Origin: Globisporangium splendens
Taxonomy: Eukaryota; Oomycota; Peronosporomycetes; Pythiales; Pythiaceae
Direction: 5' to 3'
Assembly (NCBI GenBank): GCA_006386115.1
Contig: VFIW01000018.1
Coordinates: 248,001 to 312,000, forward strand
Length of the DNA stretch: 64,000 nucleotides
Position numbers and translations under genes: made by a program. Below the pieces are notes generated by a model that worked only from the letters and a program-made list of their open reading frames with translations, did not search any database and was not told the origin of the DNA. Positions 47,618 to 59,106 of this stretch are shown one piece after another (the stretch's first letter is position 1; each line of letters starts with the position of its first letter).

Positions 47618-49657
47618 CCAAAGCGTAAAGATGCAAGTTAGTGCTGCATGCAACAGCAAAACAGAAAAGCATCTGTGAATGCAAAGAATGACGGATCTTT
47701 GCATTTGCGGGAAGAAACGTGATCGTAAACCAGAACTAACGATTCATCAATCTTGATCCGCTACAGCACTGAGTGTCACCTGCTTGGGGGACGCGCCGCA
47801 CTGGAATGATGAATTAGCAGCGCCTTCGTGCAAGGGTGTGGTGCCGAGGGACAACACGATTCCTACGAGGTTGAAGCCCAAATTGCGACTGACCTTAAAA
47901 TTTCCAGTGATGTATGTTGTGCTATGTCTAAAGCGAACTAGTTGCGACTGACCTGCCAAGCGCTTCCTGGCATTGGCTCCGAAACCTGCTCTCGCGCCAG
48001 TCGAAAACACATTTCCAGCTGTCTGTCTAAAAACTCTCATTGGGTTAATTTAGGCAGTCATATAGGCGTAATATAAAGAGGTGTTTACACGAGAAAGAGC
48101 TAAAAGCCCTTTTGTTCACTCTCACTTTGGCACACTGTCAGCAAAAGTGCATCGACATGGCTGCTCGCGCCTCTCTGCTGTGGTCTTTCTTCAAAGCCAA
48201 GGTTTGACATCGAGTATCGCGCTGGAAAATGTCTTCGTCTACTCGAGCGTCGAATTGGGTCCTCCCTTTCGCTGGATCCATTGCGTCTTCGCTGCCAACA
48301 GACTCGTTGCGAGTTGTCTACATTCCGAGTCAAGAGGTCGAAAGCGGACCAATTTCGCCACTTTCGCGCTTTTTTCTCTTTGTAACAATGCTGAACGTGA
48401 TCACAAGCAAAGTCTGCTGGAGAAGGTGCTCCTTTCCGACGCTTCATGAGGGGATGCCAATGTGTGCACGCCGTCGTTGTGTTTTGCTTCATGCCGCAAG
48501 AACGCCACGCGAGTTTTCTTCACAAGATGTGGTCGTGCCGAGTCGCCCGATGGAATGTAGAAATCATTATTGCGTCTGAAGAGTAACAAGCAGGGGTTAC
48601 CATGAGTGATGGTGCATATGATCTTGAACTTTTTCGTGTTCTTGTGGTTCTCGTGCACACGCATCTATCGCAGCCAGAAAATTGGCAGATCGACTGGCTA
48701 CAGACGGAACGTCGGCTCGCACCTTCTCAGGTCGTCCACGAATGCTGGTGAGCGTCCACTGCGTTGATTAGATGAGCGACCAGACACTGCTACAGCGTCC
48801 TAGCAAAATAAACAAGTCGGGCATTTCGTGGGACGCCAATGTACGATTGATGCAGGTGCCATTACACAAAGCATCACAGTGCGACCATCGAACAAGGAAA
48901 GAGAGCGAAAGCAACGCACTTGGGCGAAAGGTGGCGGTGAGAGACATGCATTCGGAGGTGGTAGGAATAGCAATAATTGCGAAATTAAAGCACACACGAG
49001 CCAACGACGTCAGCGGGGTAGCAAACACATCTCCACCACGAGCTTGAGGTTTCGCTTCGACTGAAACCTCTCATTGCCTCAATAGAAGCATTTTGAGTAT
49101 TAGACTAATATGGGTTTGCATTTGGCAATTGCAACACTGATGCAAAATTGCACCACCTTGTTGGTCTTTTATTCATTTATGCGGGTGTGCTAAGTAGAAG
49201 CTAGTAGAAAACGGGACGTGCCTCATTCGATTACCGGCTGGCAAATCCTACACTTGTCAGCACTGATGTGTGTATTTCTCCACTTACCGCCATCTCTCTC
49301 TTAAATACTCACATTCATCCTGTTCCTGTCATTCACCCTCACAACTGTGCGGATCTGATATCAAAAACACATTTTAAGAAAGCAATCTGAATTTTTAATG
49401 AGGAGATATGGTACTCCAAGTATTAATTCCGAGCCATTTTTGTTCCATGGGTATGTGCCGTCCGCCCACTCGTCCAATCCGCAGGATGCGGCGAAATCGA
49501 AGCCACGACGCTGCCCCCAGAGATTACGGCATGCTGCACGCATGGTGCCCTCCTCCTCCTCTGCGCTCCTTCTAACTGTGTGTGTGTGCGTCTCTGCGCC
49601 AGTCGCCAATCGGACGCGTCGTGCGCAGTTCCCTAAACTGAGAGAGCCGCAAGCCCC
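47618..49657. other. Intergenic region between transporters E and F
   Basis: 2 kb without a convincing gene. Short frames on both strands lack domains and homologous repeats. A short TG run (about 49575-49590) lies in the F leader. Confidence 0.55.
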
Positions 49658-52600
49658 ATGGCGCGCAAGGACGAGGACGCGAGCAGCTACGTCGCGGTGC
49701 CGGCGACGCCCAAGCAGCACTTCCTTCTCGACGACGCCAATGATTATGATGCGAATTCTAAAGGCGCGACGTCATCGCCAATGACATCTCGTGGACATTG
49801 GTGGTGGCCATGGCGACGCCAGAAGACGCTGTCGCTCGCTGAGGCTTACGCGCAGCAGCCGCCGTTCCGCGCGCGCCCCAATCCGCTGCAGAACGCGTCG
49901 ATCCTGTCCATCATCTCGGTCAACTGGTTCCAGCCCGTCGTGTCGCTTGGCGCGCAGAAGATCCTGGAGAACGAAGACTTTTGGGCCGTGTGCCCGCAAG
50001 ATTCCTGCAACGTGCTGCGCGAACGGTTTGTAGCCGAGTACGCGCAGCAGCAATCGGAGCAGAAGCTCTGGGGCGGTCTGCGGATCTCGGTCTCACGTGT
50101 CGGGCTGACGCTGCTGTGGGCGTTCCGGCGCGAGATTCTGGTCGCCGCGGCCAATTTCATGATGTACCTCATCGCGATGTCGCTCCAGCCGTTCATCTCG
50201 CAGGCGATCCTTGATTTCCTCAACGACCGCGACAATGTGTTCCACCTGAGCAGCGGGTACTGGCTCGTGGTGCTCATGACGGGTGCGTCGTTCATTGGCG
50301 TCACATGCCTCAACTATGGCGTGTTCATTTGCTCGCGCATCGGTGTCAACATGCGATCGATGATCATGACTGTGATCTACGAGAAGGCGCTCACGCTCTC
50401 TTGCGAAGCCCGCCAGGGCTACTCGACGGGCGAGATCATGACCATGATGAGCGTCGACTCGGACCGCGTGTTCAACGCGATGCTTAATGGTCTCTGGCTC
50501 GTGCTCGCGCCGTTCGCGTTCGTCGTCACGATCGTGCTTGTTGCCTCGATTTTCGATGTGGTGTCAGCGCTTGTGGGTGGTGTGCTGCTCGTCGCGATCT
50601 TGTACACGTCGGTCAAGCTCGGCGATCGCATTGGTGATGCGCAACGCGATCTGCTCACGGTCGTCGAAGAGCGCGTCAAAGTCACGTCCGAGGCGCTCCA
50701 GGGCATCCGCGTCATGAAGTTCTATGCCTGGGAAGACTCGTTGGCACACCGTGTTGAGAAGATCCGCTCAGTGGAAGTGGCGTTGTACCGAAGATTCCAT
50801 TTGCTCCAGGTCGCAAATGCTGTGCTTTTGTTTCTCACGCCTGTGCTGCTTGGTGGCGTCGTGCTGGGCTTGTACGTGATCCATCGAGGCGACTTGAGCG
50901 TCACCGAAGTGTACACGCTGATCGCGATCGTCAACATCAGTCGTTTGGCCGTCGCGATTTTCCCGATCGCGATCGCGGCGCTTTCCCAGGTCCGTATCTC
51001 CATGAGTCGTCTCGACGCGTACCTCTCGAGTGAAGAAATGGACACCAAGGAGGAGACGGCGACCATCAGCTCTACGGCATTTGACGAAGCGAATCAAATC
51101 GACCAGGGTATCAAGTCATCCTTTACGGCTGGACCAGGCAGTATTCTGGTGGAGAATGCGCAATTCCAGTGGACGCGGTCGTCCTCCAGTTCGACCCCAG
51201 ACGTTGTGGTTGTGAGCACGGAAGAGACGACTGAGAAAGAGCTGGTGGATGCAGCGGCCACTGCGTCCGTCGATGGCTTTCGTCTGGAAGGCGTCAACCT
51301 CCAGATCGATTCAGGCTCGCTCGTGATGATTGTCGGCACCGTCGGGTCGGGCAAGTCAAGTCTCCTGAACGCGTTGCTGGGCGAGATGATCTTGACTAAT
51401 GGCAGCATCAACGTCCAGGGCGAAGTCTCGTACGTGAGCCAGGAATCGTGGATCCGCAACTCGAGTGTCAAAGACAACATCCTGTTTGAAGACGCTTTCG
51501 ATGCCGATCGGTACCAAAGAGTGTTGGAGGCCACCCAGTTGGCGCTGGACTTGCACGCACTCCCCAATGGCGACCAGACTGAGATCGGCGAGCGTGGGAT
51601 CAACCTCAGTGGTGGTCAGAAAACGCGCGTGGCCATCGCCAGAGCCATGTACCGATCCAAATACGACATTCTAATTCTCGACGACCCTCTGAGTGCGGTG
51701 GATCCACACGTGGCGCACGCCATTTTCAACCAGTGCATCGTGGGTCTGGCAAAAGACAAGACGCGGTTGCTGGTACTTAACAGCCACTACGACTTGCTGC
51801 AGCACGCGGACAAGATCTTGGTGGTGCAGGATGGCTGCGTCGCTGGTGATGGCACGTACAATGAGATTCTGTCACAGTTTCCAGAGCTGGGGATGCAAAG
51901 CGCAACTTTAGACAAGTTGGAGAAGGACGTGATCGATGAGCATGAGGGTACGCATGAAGAGGAGCATCAGCACGAGGCAGCAGTAGCCGTCGCTACTGCG
52001 GCAAAGCAACGCGTTGAGTCGGCGACTGAAGTATCGCATCGACCGGAGCAGAAAGATGGGGACGCGGACGCTGCCAAACTTGTGCAGGACGAAGATCGCG
52101 TCAAGGGCAAAGTCAGCGGCTCGACTTACAAGTCGTACTTTGATGAGACGGGCTTTGACGGCTACCTCGTCGTAGTGATCATCTTTTTGGTGTATGCTGT
52201 AAGTCAGAGCATGCGAATCCTCGTGGATTGGTGGCAGGGCCACTGGGCAAAGAACATGCCGCGCGATGGCGTCGATCCGACGTACTCTGGCTTGTGGTTC
52301 GGCATGTGGTACCTTGCGTTCATCGTTGCGTGTTCGCTCATGACGTTTGGCCGTGGTGTGCTGCTTCTCCAGTCGTGCATGCGCAGCTCTAAGAACCTCC
52401 ACGATGAGCTGTTCCGCCGCGTGCTGAGTGCTCCGATCAATCGGTATTTTGACGTGACCCCCGTCGGTCGTATCTTGAACCGTTTTTCTGGTGACTTGGA
52501 CCAGATGGACTCGATTTTGCCGCAACAGTATCAGAACTTTTTCCAGACGACGTCCGTGTTCCTGGGTTCGCTGGTCGTGTGTGCGATGACGTCGTTCTGG

Positions 52601-53857
52601 GTCGGCCTCTCGTACTTGCCAATGCTACTGATCTTTGTGGTCACTGGCTTGTACTTCAAGAAAACATCTCGTGAAGTCAAGCGCCTGGATGGGATCAGCC
52701 GGACACCTGTGTTCAACTTGTTTGGCGAAACGCTGAACGGTTTGGCGACCATTCGCGCATTCAAGATGCAAGACAAGTTCGTAAAACTCAACAAGGAGGC
52801 AGTAGATAACAATGCGACATTCTATCTGTCGTACTGGGCTGCAGGTCGATGGCTCGCGATTCGATTGGATTGGCTCTCCGTCTTGATCATCTTCGTTGTG
52901 TCGCTGTACCTCGTCGGCACGAAAGGCCAAGTTGACCCCGTGATTGCCGGCATTTCGCTCACGTACTCGCTGATGTTGACGTCGATGGTGCAGTGGGTGG
53001 TTCGTGCTGCTGATATGACCGATAACGCGATGACAAGTGTCGAGCGACTGTTGCACTTTCGCAACATCCCTTTCGAGGACGATGGTGCGAATGCGACTCC
53101 AATCAACAGCGAGCTATGGCCTTCGCAAGGTGCGATCAAGTTTGACAGATTGTGTCTAAAGTACCGCCCAGAGTTGCCATTGGTGCTGCGTGGCGTCAAT
53201 ATGGACATCCAAGGCGGCGAAAAAGTTGGCATTTGTGGCCGTACAGGCGCTGGCAAGAGTTCTCTCATGATTGCGCTGTTTCGTATTTGCGAGTTTGAAA
53301 GCGGGACTGTGTTTATCGATGGCATGGACATCCAGAGCGTCAAACTTCGCGATTTACGCCGCAGCCTCGCGATCATTCCACAAGACCCAGTGCTCTACAG
53401 TGGTTCATTGCGTGAGAACCTGGATCCATTCGGCGAGTACTCGGACGAGGCCATCTGGTCCATTCTGCAACAAGTGCACTTGTCCGATAGTGTCACGAAG
53501 TGGGGTGCTGGTCTAGATTTCCTCGTCTCGGAGCAAGGCGACAACTTGTCGGTGGGTCAACGCCAACTCATGTGCATCGCTCGCGCGCTTTTGAAGGACA
53601 GTAAGATCGTCGTGCTCGACGAAGCCACCGCCAATGTTGACACGGCGACCGACAACCTGATCCAAGTGACGATCAAGGAGACATTTTCGAACAAGACCGT
53701 GCTGATCATCGCGCATCGCATCAACACCATTCTCCACTGCGACAAGATCGCGGTCATGGACGCGGGTCAAGTTGCCGAGTTTGGTCCACCAAGTGACTTG
53801 CTGAGCCAACCGGACTCGATTTTCGCGTCGCTCGCGAAGCGCAGCGTGCAGCATTGA
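49658..53857 (+). CDS. Transporter F: ABCC (MRP)-type full ABC transporter
   Basis: 1399 residues starting MARKDEDASSYVAVPATP. TMD1 about 150-455; NBD1 about 530-755 (GTVGSGKSS near 561, LSGGQKTRVAIARAMY, LILDDPLSAVD); linker with His/Glu then Ala-rich sequence; TMD2 about 828-1115; NBD2 about 1155-1395 (GRTGAGKSS near 1195, [20 protein letters not shown]). TMD1 and TMD2 are group II, like G and H (ILDFLNDRDNVFH, QWVVRAADMTDNAMTS). The second half of NBD1 and the end of NBD2 are identical to E. F is therefore a mosaic: group II membrane domains with group I ATP-site segments. No clear Inr was found upstream. Confidence 0.94.
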   Translation: MARKDEDASSYVAVPATPKQHFLLDDANDYDANSKGATSSPMTSRGHWWWPWRRQKTLSLAEAYAQQPPFRARPNPLQNASILSIISVNWFQPVVSLGAQKILENEDFWAVCPQDSCNVLRERFVAEYAQQQSEQKLWGGLRISVSRVGLTLLWAFRREILVAAANFMMYLIAMSLQPFISQAILDFLNDRDNVFHLSSGYWLVVLMTGASFIGVTCLNYGVFICSRIGVNMRSMIMTVIYEKALTLSCEARQGYSTGEIMTMMSVDSDRVFNAMLNGLWLVLAPFAFVVTIVLVASIFDVVSALVGGVLLVAILYTSVKLGDRIGDAQRDLLTVVEERVKVTSEALQGIRVMKFYAWEDSLAHRVEKIRSVEVALYRRFHLLQVANAVLLFLTPVLLGGVVLGLYVIHRGDLSVTEVYTLIAIVNISRLAVAIFPIAIAALSQVRISMSRLDAYLSSEEMDTKEETATISSTAFDEANQIDQGIKSSFTAGPGSILVENAQFQWTRSSSSSTPDVVVVSTEETTEKELVDAAATASVDGFRLEGVNLQIDSGSLVMIVGTVGSGKSSLLNALLGEMILTNGSINVQGEVSYVSQESWIRNSSVKDNILFEDAFDADRYQRVLEATQLALDLHALPNGDQTEIGERGINLSGGQKTRVAIARAMYRSKYDILILDDPLSAVDPHVAHAIFNQCIVGLAKDKTRLLVLNSHYDLLQHADKILVVQDGCVAGDGTYNEILSQFPELGMQSATLDKLEKDVIDEHEGTHEEEHQHEAAVAVATAAKQRVESATEVSHRPEQKDGDADAAKLVQDEDRVKGKVSGSTYKSYFDETGFDGYLVVVIIFLVYAVSQSMRILVDWWQGHWAKNMPRDGVDPTYSGLWFGMWYLAFIVACSLMTFGRGVLLLQSCMRSSKNLHDELFRRVLSAPINRYFDVTPVGRILNRFSGDLDQMDSILPQQYQNFFQTTSVFLGSLVVCAMTSFWVGLSYLPMLLIFVVTGLYFKKTSREVKRLDGISRTPVFNLFGETLNGLATIRAFKMQDKFVKLNKEAVDNNATFYLSYWAAGRWLAIRLDWLSVLIIFVVSLYLVGTKGQVDPVIAGISLTYSLMLTSMVQWVVRAADMTDNAMTSVERLLHFRNIPFEDDGANATPINSELWPSQGAIKFDRLCLKYRPELPLVLRGVNMDIQGGEKVGICGRTGAGKSSLMIALFRICEFESGTVFIDGMDIQSVKLRDLRRSLAIIPQDPVLYSGSLRENLDPFGEYSDEAIWSILQQVHLSDSVTKWGAGLDFLVSEQGDNLSVGQRQLMCIARALLKDSKIVVLDEATANVDTATDNLIQVTIKETFSNKTVLIIAHRINTILHCDKIAVMDAGQVAEFGPPSDLLSQPDSIFASLAKRSVQH

Positions 53858-53976
53858 GCCCCGTAGAGTTTGATCAAATCTTGCATATCATTCATGCGTG
53901 AAACAATTAAGAACTGTGAAACGAATTGAAGAAGTTATAAACTCTGCTCGGCACAGCGCATGCTTCCAATTAATTA

Positions 53977-54738
53977 ATGATACTCCTTCTGATCTCAAGC
54001 CCAATGCAATCGGACCAATTCGTTGGGGAGATGACTTGGAAAAAGGACAAGGCCAGTTTGCATCACCGTACTTTCTCCCAGAGTTCTTCGCAGGATGTCA
54101 CATTCCCTTGCAACATCAGAACTAGCGCAAACTCAATTTCTGTTTACAGAATGAGGCAATCGCCGTTGGGTTTTCGGCTCCGCATGGCCTCGTTTCGACA
54201 AAGAAGTTGGCGCCAAGCCAAGTGGCTACACCTTGGCAAGATTCCAAGCATCACGTATTCTCTTGCCGAAACGAAAGATGGCGACACTTTGATGACAGGT
54301 CAACTGGCGGTGAACAGCCTCGCCAAGGAGAAGGTGGGATTCTGTCATGCTTCTTTTGATCGCGGCCGACATATCCAAATCCAGAGGAGCGGATTGTATC
54401 GTCTGCACCTCTTCGTCGACCGTTCCAAACCGAGCAATGATGCAAAATACTGCCTTGAGAACAACAGAATGCCATTTATGAGATTCCACGGTATGGCCGA
54501 TCGCCGCGATGTTCCAGCGAATATCCGCAACGATGCGCATTGTTGCTACATTGCGAAGAAGCAGACGAACTCCGGATCTGTCCGTTTGAGTTTTCGAAAC
54601 CTCCCATGCGTGTTTTCAGGACCAAGTGAAGCATCCACTCTCCATACCCGCCTCTGTGATCTGGTGAGCCGTGTGCGCCACTCCCCGCTCCCTAGCTCAC
54701 TCTTGCATTTGCGCCCTCCTTCGCACGCAAGCTGCTGA
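53977..54738 (+). other. Uncertain ORF with a C1q/TNF-like pattern
   Basis: 253 codons from an ATG at 53977. The part after about residue 95 has a pattern that recalls the C1q/TNF-type beta sandwich (IQIQRSGLYRLHLFVDRS, then FMRFHGMADRRD and SGSVRLSF). The first 90 residues show nothing. It could be a small gene, a decayed copy of one, or chance; I have no firm family. Its end overlaps the Inr of transporter G. Confidence 0.3.
54695..54711 (+). promoter_or_regulatory. Inr-like core promoter of transporter G
   Basis: GCTCACTCTTGCATTTG matches the oomycete Inr-FPR with one extra base. The first ATG after it is 54890, in frame with G. Confidence 0.5.
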
Positions 54739-54889
54739 CTTTGGTTGGCTGTGTCCTGCCTGTTGCTAGTGTCGCGAAACGCAAGAACACGCAAAGGGTC
54801 TCGACGTGCCTAACGCACTCGAAATTGGCTGGTGCGCGAGAAACCCACAAGCAAAGAGAGAGAGAGGACACAGTCGAAGGCTGGAAAGG

Positions 54890-57800
54890 ATGCAAGACGA
54901 AGCGAACGATACGCCACATGAGCGCAACTACTGGGTGTTGTTGCTCACATCGCGAGAGCACAAGCCCCAGGAACAAGCGCACAAGGCGTTCTGGCGGAGA
55001 ATTGCCTCAGGCTGCTGGCCGCGGTGTCTCCTCTGCTCAAGAGACGAGAAACACAAATCCCAACCCACAGCACACGTGCCTCCTCTTTACCCGTTCCGAA
55101 ATCGCACGAACCCACTCGCGAGCGCGTCCCTACTGTCCATTGTGTCGACACAGTGGCTGCAGCCACTGATCACGCTCGGTGCCCGCCGCGTGCTCGAGCA
55201 ACGCGACGTCTGGCCCGTGTGCCAAGTCGATTCGTGCGACGCACTCCAAGCGCGTGTGGTCCAAGCAAACATCGGCAAAAACTACAAGAGCATCGGCATG
55301 GTACTGTTCTACACCTTCCAACGCGAGCTGCTGCTTGTGTTGGCGAGTCTGACGTCGTACATCGCCGCCATGTCGCTGCAGCCGTTGCTGTCGCGTGCGA
55401 TCCTGAACTGCTTGGCGAACAAAGGCAACGTATTCCACCTGCACAACGGGTACACTCTGGTTGTGTTGTTGACGATTGTGTCGCTTGTGGGCGTCACATG
55501 CCTCAACTATGGCTTGTTCATGCTGTCGCGCATCGGCGTCAACATGCGCTCGCTCGTCATGGACTGGATCTACAAGAAGGCACTGCGATTGTCGCCTGGT
55601 GCACGCCACGTTGGGCTCTCGATGCAGTCTGCGCCAATGTCAACTGGTGAGATCGTAACGCTGCTCGGTGTTGACTGTGAGCGCGTATTCAATGGCGTAC
55701 TCTCGAGTCCCTGGCTCCTCGTCGCGCCGCTGGCGTTTATCGTTACGGTCGTGCTGCTGGCGCTGTGTTTTGATCCTGTAGCCGCACTCTGTGGCGCGCT
55801 GTTCCTCGTGATCGTGCTCTGGATCTCCCACAGACTGGCAACGCGCATTGGTGAACTGCAGCGTGATCTGCTTCAAGTCGTCGAAGAGCGCGCCAAAGCG
55901 ACGTCAGAGTCACTTCAGGGAATCAGAGTCATGAAGTTGTACGCATGGGAGGACGCACTGGCGACGCGCGTGCAAGAGATTCGAGTCCAGGAGATCGCAT
56001 TGTACCGCAAGTTCCATTCTCTGCAGATTCTCAATACGACCTTGCTGTTCCTCACGCCCGTGCTGCTGGGTGGTATGGTCCTCGGCGTGCGCCTCATGCT
56101 TCGGGGCAACAAAGACCTTAGTGTCACCGACGTATTCACGCTCATCGCAATCGTCAACATCAGTCGTCTCGCGGTCAATATGTTTCCCTCGTCAATCTCA
56201 GCGTTCTCGCAATTGCGCATCTCGATCCAGCGCATCGACACGTACCTGGCCAGCGAGGAGCTTTCACCTGTCGTCGGTCATGGACACCGTGATAACGACG
56301 ACAGTTGCATGAAGCCTGATGGCAGCATTACCGTTCACAACGCACAATTCGACTGGTCGAGTCTGCAACCGCTCACCACGACTACTGATATGGCTACACC
56401 GTGTGTGGCTGTGATAAGTGATCCAAGCAACGACCAGAGCATCGGAAGATCTGCGATCAAAAATGCGACGAACTCATCTTCGTTCAGTGGATTCTGCCTC
56501 GACGGTATCAACCTCCAGGTCGATCCTGATTCGCTGGTCATGATCGTCGGTGCCGTCGGCGCGGGCAAAACCAGTCTCTTGCACGCACTGCTGGGTGAGA
56601 TGACGATCACGAATGGAATTGTCGAAGTGAACGGCCAAATCGCATATGTGAGTCAAGATGCGTGGATCCGAAACGCGAGTGTCAAGGACAACATTCTCTT
56701 CGAAGCTGCATTCGATACGCAGCGATACCGGCTGGTGCTTGAGGCTACTTAATTGGCAATGGATTTGCATACGCTGACAGACGGCGACCAGACCGAGATC
56801 GGTGAGCACGGCATCAACTTGAGTGGTGGCCAGAAAGCACGTGTCGCGATCGCGAGAGCCATGTATCGGACCAAATACGACATCTTGATGATGGACGATC
56901 CATTGAGCGCTGTGGATCCACACGTCGCTCAAGCCATTTTCAACCAGTGTATCGTCGGACTCGCCAAGGACAAGACGCGCTTGCTGGTGCTCAACAGCCA
57001 TTACGATCTCTTGGTACATGCAGACAAGATTGTCGTAGTACAAGATGGTCGCATTGTTGGCGATGGCAACTATGACGACATCGTGACCCAGTTCCCAGAT
57101 TTTCGTGCTGATGGAGAAAGCAGCCAAGGTGGTGATGTCCCGCGCACGAAAATAGCGAAAACGAATTCTATCAGCGAGACACCACAGTGGGAATGGTCTC
57201 AACCTGGAGCTGAGGCCATTCCGGCGGAACCAAGGACGTCGGCGACACTCGCAAAACAACAGCATAGCAACCGCAACGCGGCTTCAACGTCAGGTGAGAG
57301 CCACGCGAAGCTGGTGCAGGATGAGGACCGTGTCAAGGGACGAGTGCGTGTCCAGACGTACGCCGCGTACTTCAGTGAGACCGGTTTCAACGGCGTGGCC
57401 GTGATTGCGGTCCTCTTTGCGTCGTACGGGGTGAGTCAGGTGTTGTGCGTGCTCGTGGACTGGTGGCAGGGCCACTGGACCAATAACATGGACCGCGACG
57501 GCGTCGACCCGACCTACTCTTCACTCTGGTACGGGCGTGGCACTTTGGACTCATCGCGGTGTGCTCCGTCGTCACCATCGGACGCAGTCTGCTCATGATC
57601 GAGTCGTGCATCCGCAGCTCCAAGAACATCCACGACGGTCTCTTTCGTCGCGTCCTGAGTGCACCTGTGAACCGGTACTTTGATGTCACGCCCGTGGGTC
57701 GCATCTTGAACCGGTTCTCGAATGACCTGGACCAACTGGACGCGAACCTACCGCAGCAGTGCCAGAACCTGTTTCAGAGCGTGGTCGTGCTCCTCGGTTG

Positions 57801-59106
57801 CCTGGGTGTGTGCGCCATGGCGTCGTTCTGGGTCGGTCTCTCGTACATCCCGATGCTGATGGTCTTCGTGATCATGGGTCTGTATTTCAAGAAGACGTCT
57901 CGCGAGGTCAAGCGCCTCGAGAGTATCACGCGCACGCCGATCTACAATCTGTTCAATGAGACCTTGCACGGGTTGTCGACGATCCGCGCGTTCCAGATGC
58001 AAGATACATTCGCAGCGCGTCACAAGGCCAACGTGGACAGCAATACGTCGTTGTACTTGACTTACCGCTCCGCGGGTACATGGTTAGCTGCGCGCCTTGA
58101 TTGGCTCTCGGTTGTCACGATCTTTGTGGTCGGTTTTTACCTCGTCGCAGCGAAAGGACAGCTCGATTCAGTCGTCGCTGGTATCACGATGACGTACTCG
58201 CTCATGCTCACGTCTGTAGTTCAATGGGTAGTCCGCGCATTCGACATCGCCGACAACTCGATGACAAGCGTCGAGCGACTGCTTCATTTTCGCAACATCC
58301 CCGTGGAAGACGATGGTGAGAACGCGGCGCCTGTCGACAGCGAGCTGTGGCCATCGCAAGGTGCGATCAAGTTTAACCAGTTGTGTATGCGGTACCGTCC
58401 AGAACTCCCTTTGGTGCTTCGTGGCGTCAACATGAACATCCAGGGCGGCGAGAAAATAGGCATCTGTGGCCGCACAGGTGCAGGGAAAAGCTCGTTGATG
58501 GCTGCACTGTTCCGAACGTGTGAGCTTGAAAGCGGGACCGTGCTCATCGATGACATGGACATCCAAAGCGTCAAGCTTCGTGATCTGCGCCGTAGCCTGG
58601 CGATCATTCCACAAGACCCCGTGCTCTTTAGCGGCTCGTTGCGTCTCAACTTGGATCCGTTTGGAGATTACGCCGACGCCGCGATCTGGTTCGTGTTGAA
58701 GCAAGTCCACTTGTTCGATAGTGTCACGAAGTGGGGTACTGGCTTGGACTTTGTGGTCTCGGAGCAAGGGGGCAACCTGTCTGTGGGGCAGCGACAGTTA
58801 CTGTGTATTGCGCGTGCACTACTGAAAGACAGCAAGATCGTCGTGCTGGACGAAGCGACTGCGAACGTGGACACAGCGACCGACAGCCTGATCGAAGTGG
58901 CGATCAAGGAGGCGTTTGTGAACAAGACGGTGCTGATCATCGCGCATCGCATCAACACGATCATGCATTGTGACAAGATCGCGGTCATGAATGCGGGTCG
59001 AGTCGCCGAGTTCGGAGCGCCAGACGACTTGCTGTGTGAGCGAGAGTCTATGTTTGCATCGCTCGCGACACGAGTAACCTTGTCGCTCTCCACGAGTCAA
59101 TTATAG
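54890..59106 (+). pseudogene. Transporter G: ABCC transporter broken by a nonsense codon and a frameshift
   Basis: The frame begins at the first ATG after an Inr (54890). The N-terminus is unlike that of the paralogs; recognisable homology starts near 55095 (PFRNRTNPLASASLL). TMD1 and NBD1 follow (GAVGAGKTS, LSGGQKARVAIARAMY, LMMDDPLSAVD). TAA at 56750-56752 replaces the Gln of LEATQLA. The same frame continues to about 57535, where one base is gained or lost after DPTYSSLWYG. From there the frame ending at 59106 carries TMD2 and NBD2 ([29 protein letters not shown]). Apart from these two lesions all motifs are kept, so the damage is recent or could be assembly error. Group II. Confidence 0.88.

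Noticed and set aside
54806..54889. GTG start for transporter G at 54806
   Set aside because: GTG is not a usual nuclear start; the first ATG after the Inr is 54890.
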